Assembly: GCA_964578975.1 (NCBI GenBank)
Contig: CAZOFA010000012.1
Coordinates: forward strand, 1 to 39,246
DNA length: 39,246 nt
Source: CAYRUP01 sp964578975
GTDB lineage: Bacteria; Pseudomonadota; Gammaproteobacteria; DSM-16500
Reading direction: 5' to 3'
The position numbers and the translations under genes were made by a program. Shown in pieces: positions 33,907 through 39,246 of the stretch (within the stretch, counting starts at the first letter, position 1; each line of letters begins with the position of its first letter). Below the pieces are notes generated by a model that saw only the letters and a program-made list of their open reading frames with translations, had not been told where the DNA came from and made no database searches.

Positions 33907-33976
33907 TTTAAAATCCTTTTTAAGATGAGAGATGCTTAGAGAGTAACCTACCAAATGTTTGTCTGGCAAGACTTGC

Positions 33977-34045
33977 GTCATTCCCGCGCAGGCGGGAATC
34001 CATCGTGATAAATTTTAAATAGATTCCCGCCTGCGCGGGAATGAC
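33977..34045. repeat. 69-bp perfect palindrome
   Basis: 24-bp arms at 33977-34000 and 34022-34045 are exact inverted copies (start GTCATTCCCGCGCAGGCGGG) around a 21-base loop. Each arm is itself partly palindromic (CCCGC...GCGGG). It begins 9 bases after the spoT stop, so it could end spoT transcription, and it lies about 70 bp upstream of the DUF1566-like gene. Repeats of this GTCATTCCCGCG type are found in many genomes. Confidence 0.85.
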
Positions 34046-34053
34046 ACAATGAT

Positions 34054-36222
34054 TCAAATCTGCGAAATTTTATTCTTGTTTTTACTGCGCGGTTTTAAAC
34101 GAATCACACGTATCACATTTTTACTTTTACGAATATTTCTTAAAATTTTAGCTAAATGTTTTCGATCGCGCGTGGTAAGTGTAATGTTGACAGAAAAATA
34201 TCGTCCATCAAATTCTTCTGCGTTAATTTGTTCGATGTTCGATTCTGATTCTGAGATGACGAGTGCAAGACTCGCGAGACTGCCGCGTTGATTTAAAATG
34301 TCGACAGATAAATCCACGGCGAAATCGCCGTGCACTTTCTCTTCCCAACGCAGAGGAATTAATTTGTCTTGGATGTTGCGAAAATTTTCTAAGGTTGGAC
34401 ATTGTTCGATGTGTACCACAACACCATGCCCAGGTTCGATATAACCACAAATCGGGTCGCCGGGAATGGGTCGACAACATTTTGCGTACGAGACGACAAT
34501 GCCTTCTGTTCCTTTAATCGCGAGTGGATGGTGAGGAGTCAAGTCATGCGTTTTAATTTTTTCTGAGAGATCAGAAAATTTTGCTAATTGTTTTGCAGCG
34601 AGCGTCGCTGTGCGATTTCCCAAGCCTACTTCTTCATACAAATGTTGGATCGATTCCAATTTTGCAGAATGAATCACAAACTCTAAATGTTCATCGGGAA
34701 TTTCTGGTAAGGTCAGACCATACGCGCGTAAAGATTTTTCGATCAAGCGTTTGCCGAGTTCAATGGATTGTTCGCGATGTTGTTTTTTCAAAAAATGTCG
34801 GATGTTACTGCGCGCTTTTCCGGTGACAACGAAATTCAACCAAGCAGGATTTGGCCGTGCACCTGGCGCGGTAATAATTTCAACTTGCTGTCCGTTAGTC
34901 AGACCCGTGCTTAATGGTGCCAGTTTTCGATCGAGTTTTGCTGCTACACACGTATTGCCGATATCCGAGTGAATCGCATACGCAAAATCAACGGGTGTGG
35001 CACCTGCGGGTAATTCCATGATGTTGCCTTTCGGTGTGAACACATACACTTCGTCAGGGAATAAATCAATTTTCACATTTTCAATAAATTCCAGGGAATT
35101 TCTGGAACTTTTATGCATTTCCAACACGCCTTTAAGCCAGGCTTTTGCACGTTGTTGTGCTTCACTGAATACCGCTTTTTCTGTTTTATATAACCAGTGT
35201 GCTGAAATGCCGTATTCCGCCATTTTATGCATTTCTTCCGTGCGAATTTGGACTTCAATCGGCACGCCAAAGGGCCCAAACAAAACAGTATGTAAGGATT
35301 GATAACCATTCGCTTTGGGAATCGCAATATAATCTTTAAAAAGTTGCGTGAGTGGTTTGTAGAGATTATGCAGTACGCCTAGCACGCGATAACACGTATC
35401 CAGTTTATCAACGATGACACGAAAACCATACACATCCATCACTTCAGAAAATGATAAATGTTTTTCATGCATTTTTTTATAAATACTATAAATATGTTTT
35501 TCACGTCCGGTGAGCGCGCGAATCGGAATATTCATTTTTTTTAAACTGTGTTGAATTTCTTTATCGATCAACTCCATGATTTCATGCCGCGTGCCCAATG
35601 CTTTGGTCACAGCTTGTTTGAGAATGCGGTAACGCATGGGGTAGAGGGTTGCAAAACCTAAATCTTCAAACTCAATCCGAAAAGCGTGCATACCCAAGCG
35701 ATTGGCGATGGGGGCAAAAATTTCTAAAGTTTCTTTGGCAATACGACGACGTTTTTCCAGCGGTAAACAATTGATGGTTTTCATGTTATGCAAACGATCG
35801 GCGATTTTGACTAATATCACGCGAATATCACGCGCCATGGCCATCATCATTTTGCGAAAATTTTCTGCTTGCGCTTGTGCGCGATTTTCAAATTCAATTT
35901 GGGTTAATTTGGTGACCCCATCGACTAAATCAGCGACTTCTTTCCCAAATTTTTCGATTAAATGAGGTTTTTCAACGGCGGTATCTTCAATGACATCATG
36001 CAAAATGGCTGCCATGATGGTGGGGGGGTCCATACGCATTTGCGCCAGAATATGTGCGACGGCGACGGGATGCGTGATGTAAGGTTCCCCGGTATGACGT
36101 TTTTGCCCTTCGTGCGCTCGCTTGGCAAGTTCATACGCTTCCCCAATGGTCGCAATTTGCGAGCTATCAAGGTAGTTTTGTAACTCTTGCCGTAAGTCTT
36201 CAAATTCTAGCACGTAGACCAT
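34054..36222 (-). CDS. spoT: Bifunctional (p)ppGpp synthetase/hydrolase SpoT
   Basis: The 722-residue protein sets the level of the alarmone (p)ppGpp. An HD hydrolase domain is first (THPVAVAHILAQM, AAILHDVIEDT, IADRLHNMKTI), then the synthetase domain (KDYIAIPKANGYQSLHTVLFGPFGVPIEVQIRT), a TGS domain (DEVYVFTPKGNIMELPAGATPVDFAYAIHSDIG) and a C-terminal ACT domain (GSLASLALVISESESNIEQI). Both HD and synthetase residues look intact. I chose the ATG at 36220-36222, since MVYVLEFEDLRQELQNYL aligns with the usual SpoT start; a TTG 18 bases earlier is possible. rpoZ precedes it by 57 bp, the standard order. Confidence 0.96.
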   Translation of the reverse strand: MVYVLEFEDLRQELQNYLDSSQIATIGEAYELAKRAHEGQKRHTGEPYITHPVAVAHILAQMRMDPPTIMAAILHDVIEDTAVEKPHLIEKFGKEVADLVDGVTKLTQIEFENRAQAQAENFRKMMMAMARDIRVILVKIADRLHNMKTINCLPLEKRRRIAKETLEIFAPIANRLGMHAFRIEFEDLGFATLYPMRYRILKQAVTKALGTRHEIMELIDKEIQHSLKKMNIPIRALTGREKHIYSIYKKMHEKHLSFSEVMDVYGFRVIVDKLDTCYRVLGVLHNLYKPLTQLFKDYIAIPKANGYQSLHTVLFGPFGVPIEVQIRTEEMHKMAEYGISAHWLYKTEKAVFSEAQQRAKAWLKGVLEMHKSSRNSLEFIENVKIDLFPDEVYVFTPKGNIMELPAGATPVDFAYAIHSDIGNTCVAAKLDRKLAPLSTGLTNGQQVEIITAPGARPNPAWLNFVVTGKARSNIRHFLKKQHREQSIELGKRLIEKSLRAYGLTLPEIPDEHLEFVIHSAKLESIQHLYEEVGLGNRTATLAAKQLAKFSDLSEKIKTHDLTPHHPLAIKGTEGIVVSYAKCCRPIPGDPICGYIEPGHGVVVHIEQCPTLENFRNIQDKLIPLRWEEKVHGDFAVDLSVDILNQRGSLASLALVISESESNIEQINAEEFDGRYFSVNITLTTRDRKHLAKILRNIRKSKNVIRVIRLKPRSKNKNKISQI

Positions 36223-36279
36223 ATCCTTAAATGAAATCAACTCTCTTCATTTTAAAAGGATATATGTATAGAAGCAAAA

Positions 36280-36558
36280 CTATTCCGTCGAGGTGGTTGA
36301 ATCACCTGTGGTTAATGTTTCTTGCGTAGAAGTAGTCGGTGCAACCGGGATTAAATCAATTTCATGCGCATCACTAAAATTCGTATGGCCGGCCGCAATC
36401 TCACGTAGTGCAACCACCGTCGGTTTATCGTTTTCCCAGGCCACCGTCGGATCCACGCTGCCACGCATTAATTGACGAGCGCGTTTGGCGGCTAATAACA
36501 CCAAGGTAAAACGATTTTCGACATTCATTAAGCAATCTTCTACGGTAATACGGGCCAT
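36280..36558 (-). CDS. rpoZ: RNA polymerase omega subunit
   Basis: The 92-residue protein starts MARITVEDCLMNVENRFTLVLLAAKRARQLMRG, the omega signature, and continues VALREIAAGH. The tail after about residue 62 is Thr/Ser/Pro-rich (VAPTTSTQETLTTGDSTTSTE), differing from the Glu-rich tail of E. coli omega. It assists polymerase assembly and forms one of the ppGpp sites in gammaproteobacteria, matching its linkage to spoT. Confidence 0.96.
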   Translation of the reverse strand: MARITVEDCLMNVENRFTLVLLAAKRARQLMRGSVDPTVAWENDKPTVVALREIAAGHTNFSDAHEIDLIPVAPTTSTQETLTTGDSTTSTE

Positions 36559-36612
36559 TTCACTATCCTCACATTTTCACCCGGCAAAGGCTCAGGTGAC
36601 ATAAAGTAATGC

Positions 36613-36642
36613 ATTTTACTCTAAAATCTACTAAATCGTCGA
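36613..36642 (-). promoter_or_regulatory. Possible sigma-70 promoter for rpoZ-spoT
   Basis: On the minus strand TCGACG (36642-36637) is followed after 18 bp by TAAAAT (36618-36613), 54 bp before the rpoZ ATG. Matches are 4 of 6 and 5 of 6. Confidence 0.35.
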
Positions 36643-36685
36643 CAATTAATGTGTCATACTGTGCGCCTTAAATAGAGAATAATAA

Positions 36686-37519
36686 ATGACCAATAACAAT
36701 AATAGGGTAAATCTCGTCATGGCGTTGCACGCAGAGGCAAAACCCATTATCGATTATTTTAAATTGAAAAAGATCATTCAAGTTAATTTGCCTTTCACTA
36801 TTTTTGTGAATAAAGACCAAACGATTCATTTGATTATTTCTGGCATTGGTAAAACAAAAATGGCTGCGGCAACCACGTTTTTACATTTATGGACGGGAAG
36901 CCAGTCGCATCATTGTTTTCTCAATGTAGGAATTGCAGGGTCTAGACAATTCAGTGTGGGCGAAAGTGTATTGGTTCACAAAATCATTGAAAAAAGCACG
37001 TCTAAATCGTGGTATCCATTTGTGTCGCTCATCAACATAGAAAAACAAACAACACTTCTGACGCATGATATGCCTGCAACTTCTTATCCTGATATTGGAA
37101 TGATTGATATGGAAGGCGCTGCTTTTTTTGAAACGGCAACGCATTTTGTCGCGCAAGAACAAGTGCAACTTTTTAAAATTATTTCTGATACGGATGAAAA
37201 ATCGTTGCAGGAATTATCCAAAGATAAAGTGGCGCAATTAATCACTGCAAATTTACCTACTCTTTCAATGCTAATAAATGAACTAATGTCACTGTCACGA
37301 CAAGAAAATAAATTGGATGCATCCGCTGATCTGGTTGAAAAATTTCAATCGACATGGCATTTTACCCATGCGCAATTATTACAATTAAAAGAAAGTTTAA
37401 GACGTTGGCGCATACAAATAAAAAATCACAATGCTTGGGAGCATTGTCGAGATGAAAAAAATGCATCGCATGTCCTCCGTAAAATGGTTAATAAATTAGA
37501 TGAAAATTGTTTATATTGA
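36686..37519 (+). CDS. Nucleoside-phosphorylase-fold protein with a C-terminal helical extension
   Basis: Residues about 8-200 show the PNP/MTA-SAH nucleosidase pattern: VMALHAEAKPIIDYF, ISGIGKTKMAAATTFL, FLNVGIAGSRQF, MIDMEGAAFFETA (ribose-binding Glu) and IISDTDEKS (the Asp used as general acid in MTAN). The fold is shorter than usual, because the segment between about 105 and 135 is compressed. An extra helical, basic C-terminus (about 205-277) is not part of the family. It probably cleaves or binds an N-glycosidic bond; the substrate is unknown. The last 20 bases overlap the radical SAM gene, so the proteins are likely made together. Confidence 0.8.
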   Translation: MTNNNNRVNLVMALHAEAKPIIDYFKLKKIIQVNLPFTIFVNKDQTIHLIISGIGKTKMAAATTFLHLWTGSQSHHCFLNVGIAGSRQFSVGESVLVHKIIEKSTSKSWYPFVSLINIEKQTTLLTHDMPATSYPDIGMIDMEGAAFFETATHFVAQEQVQLFKIISDTDEKSLQELSKDKVAQLITANLPTLSMLINELMSLSRQENKLDASADLVEKFQSTWHFTHAQLLQLKESLRRWRIQIKNHNAWEHCRDEKNASHVLRKMVNKLDENCLY

Positions 37520-38486
37520 AAAAAATATTTTGCAGCATCCGCGCACGCAACGGATTTTACAAAAAATAAAACCATTGCAGGTGATTGAGTGCGATCATTA
37601 TAAACAGGTGTTTAATCCAAAATCGCAAAATTTTAGAATTCAAAAAACAGAACCAGCATTGATTTTGGCAGAAAAACAAGGCGCGAGAATTTTTAAAGCG
37701 CCAGCGGGATTTGGTATTGGTGGCGAGGTGAATTATTATTTTTCTCATATGCTGAATTGTTTGTATGATTGCCGTTATTGTTTTTTACAAGGCATGTACA
37801 GCAGTGCCAACTATGTGGTCTTTATTAATTTTGAAGAGTTTATGCAAGATATCAAATTGATTTCTGAGCAGGCAACTTCACCGATTTATTTTTTCTCCGG
37901 ATACGATGGCGATTCATTGGCATTTGAACCGATCACGCACTTTGTCAGAGAATTTATCGAATTTTTTCGCCCGTTGAAAAATGCGGTGTTAGAATTACGT
38001 ACCAAAAGTACCAACATAAAAGAATTATTAAAACAAACGGCATTTGATCATGCTGTGGTTGCATTTAGTTTCACGCCCGATGAAATATCGCGTGAACTTG
38101 AACATAAGGTTCCGTCTGTCAAAAAACGCATTCAAGCCATGAGAGCAGTGGCAGAGCAGGGCTGGCCTATTGGGTTGCGATTTGATCCTTTGATCTATCA
38201 CCCCAATTTTAAAATACTCTATCAACAATTAATCGATGATATATTTACTGCAATCACGGCTGATGCGTTGCATTCAGTGAGTATCGGCCCGTTGCGCTTT
38301 CCTGAAAAAATGTTTCAGAAAATCGTCCATCTTTATCCGGACGATCCACTGTTCGCGCAACCGCTTTATCGAAAAGGAGTCATCGTTTCCTATCGAGCGG
38401 AAACAGAGCGTGCGCTAAAAAACTGTGTTAACGCTATTTTAAAAAACTACGTTGATAAAATTTTATTATTCGAGTGTCAAACATGA
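37500..38486 (+). CDS. Spore-photoproduct-lyase-like radical SAM protein
   Basis: The 328-residue protein has the radical SAM cluster C87-x3-C91-x2-C94 (NCLYDCRYCFLQG) and the general layout of SplB-family enzymes: FKAPAGFGIGGEVNYYFSHML before it, then FFSGYDGDSLAFEPITHF, LELRTKSTNI, VVAFSFTPDEISRELEHKVPSVKKRIQAM and WPIGLRFDPLIYH. SplB reverses thymine dimers in spores, but this organism should not sporulate and no photolyase data exist here, so the substrate is open. The gene overlaps the phosphorylase-like gene by 20 bases and the SDR by ATGA. Confidence 0.87.
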   Translation: MKIVYIEKNILQHPRTQRILQKIKPLQVIECDHYKQVFNPKSQNFRIQKTEPALILAEKQGARIFKAPAGFGIGGEVNYYFSHMLNCLYDCRYCFLQGMYSSANYVVFINFEEFMQDIKLISEQATSPIYFFSGYDGDSLAFEPITHFVREFIEFFRPLKNAVLELRTKSTNIKELLKQTAFDHAVVAFSFTPDEISRELEHKVPSVKKRIQAMRAVAEQGWPIGLRFDPLIYHPNFKILYQQLIDDIFTAITADALHSVSIGPLRFPEKMFQKIVHLYPDDPLFAQPLYRKGVIVSYRAETERALKNCVNAILKNYVDKILLFECQT

Positions 38487-39199
38487 AAATATTAATTGCG
38501 GGTTCGTCGAGCGGTATTGGTAGATCGATTGCAGAAAAAATGTTGACTGAAAATCATCACGTGATTGGTTTGGCTCGGCAGCATGAAAAATTTATTCCGG
38601 ATACAAAAAAATATGTTACTTACAGCGTTGATTTTTCCAACATCAACACGCTAGAACAGCAATTTAAACAAATTCAACAAGCAGAGTCTCCGATTGATGT
38701 CATTGTGTGTTCCGTTGGCTATGGTGATTTTGCTGAGCTTGAACAATTTTCCGTGCAACGCATGCAAAATATTTTAAATGTGAATTTTTTAAGTCAAGCC
38801 ATTTTAATTAAAACGTTTTTATCTCAGTTTAAAAAAAGAAATGCAGGGAAAATTATTTTAATTGGCTCAGAGTGCGCATTGGATGGTGCAAAAAAAGCAA
38901 CGATGTATTGTGCAAGCAAATTTGCTTTGCGCGGGTTTGCTCAGAGTTTAAGAAAAGAATGTGCCGCGGCTCAAGTGATGGTGACATTAATCAACCCAGG
39001 AATAGTCAACACGCCATTTTTTGCTGATCTCGACTTTCGCCCCGCAAAAGGTGAGCTTCACGCGATTGAGGCGAATCAAATTGCAACGTTGGTTTCTAAT
39101 ATCATCAGTGAAGAGAGTAATTGCGTATTTGAAGAAATTAATTTGCAGCCGATGAAAAAAGTGATTGAATCGTGTGATATTCCCCCCGGCGGGGAATAA
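38483..39199 (+). CDS. Short-chain dehydrogenase/reductase
   Basis: The start overlaps the radical SAM stop as ATGA (38483-38486), giving 238 residues; an ATG nine bases earlier is less likely. The cofactor motif is AGSSSGIG near the N-terminus (residues 6-13). NVN of the central strand, the catalytic Ser in LIGSECALDG and YCASK (Y-x3-K) complete the SDR set. NPGIVNTPFF follows as usual. The cofactor and substrate cannot be told. It is third in the phosphorylase/radical SAM/SDR operon. Its last codons carry a GC-rich hairpin (39179-39197) without a T-run. Confidence 0.92.
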   Translation: MKILIAGSSSGIGRSIAEKMLTENHHVIGLARQHEKFIPDTKKYVTYSVDFSNINTLEQQFKQIQQAESPIDVIVCSVGYGDFAELEQFSVQRMQNILNVNFLSQAILIKTFLSQFKKRNAGKIILIGSECALDGAKKATMYCASKFALRGFAQSLRKECAAAQVMVTLINPGIVNTPFFADLDFRPAKGELHAIEANQIATLVSNIISEESNCVFEEINLQPMKKVIESCDIPPGGE

Positions 39200-39246
39200 A
39201 CCCCACAAAAAAAAACAGGTTTAATTAAAAGTTTAAAATAAAAATA
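39200..39246. other. Non-coding right edge
   Basis: The last 47 bases are A/T-rich with a run of nine A. No terminator or gene start can be supported. Confidence 0.5.

Noticed and set aside
39179..39197. GC hairpin at the end of the SDR gene as a terminator
   Set aside because: The stem is within the coding sequence and no T-run follows on either strand.
1..39246. tRNA, rRNA, CRISPR arrays, prophage or IS transposase genes
   Set aside because: None was seen on either strand: no evenly spaced repeats, no transposase or integrase motifs, no tRNA-like T-loop sequences that I could support.

Overview
The window is a 39 kb stretch of an AT-rich gammaproteobacterial chromosome. It carries a large part of the chromosomal Dot/Icm (type IVB) secretion system, and the housekeeping genes (rph-yicC, gpsA-secB-grxC-yibN, rpoZ-spoT, comF-bioC) are of gammaproteobacterial type. 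This points to the order Legionellales, an intracellular bacterium related to Coxiella, Rickettsiella, Aquicella or Legionella. I cannot name the genus from sequence alone.

Layout: (1) 1-1778: a dispersed-repeat edge, then divergent rph and yicC. (2) 1780-11900: nine dot/icm functions in four groups. These are icmW plus an icmX-like locus made of two separate secreted ORFs (minus), icmV-dotA (plus), dotD-dotC-dotB (minus) running on into the pseudouridine catabolic pair psuK-psuG, and icmT-icmS (plus). (3) 12008-17010: two large convergent genes of unknown function beside icmTS, separated by a 171-bp near-perfect palindrome. Both have ankyrin-like parts and Ser/Thr/basic C-terminal tails and are candidate Dot/Icm substrates. 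(4) 17126-19334: gpsA-secB-grxC-yibN. (5) 19452-22640: an isolated pilN-pilO-like pair, two small secreted proteins converging on a palindromic repeat, and a BenE-family transporter. (6) 22779-25542: a tightly coupled arnC-arnD-formyltransferase operon for amino-sugar modification of lipid A. (7) 25586-27094: a TPR protein of unknown function. (8) 27100-31732: comF and bioC back to back, then a nagK-nagB(II)-nagA operon. (9) 31859-33906: a third candidate substrate, with an ankyrin-like part and a Ser-rich linker, lying between nagA and a short second copy of the nagA 3' end; then a DUF1566-like secreted protein. (10) 33977-36558: palindrome, spoT, rpoZ. (11) 36686-39199: a coupled three-gene operon of a nucleoside-phosphorylase-fold protein, a spore-photoproduct-lyase-like radical SAM enzyme and a short-chain dehydrogenase.

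How the genes fit together: DotA, DotB, DotC, DotD, IcmV, IcmX and IcmT belong to the secretion apparatus, and IcmS/IcmW form the adaptor that delivers substrates. The large unrecognised genes nearby (12008-14437, 14638-17010, 31859-33241, possibly 25586-27094) have the composition expected of substrates. The least explained parts are the 790-residue protein with a 165-residue internal duplication, the 809-residue protein whose N-terminus resembles the start of an amidoligase/GCS fold, the psuKG pair at the end of the dotDCB operon, and the phosphorylase/radical SAM/SDR operon, for which I know no described pathway. All family names come from motif recognition and recall; no database search was run.
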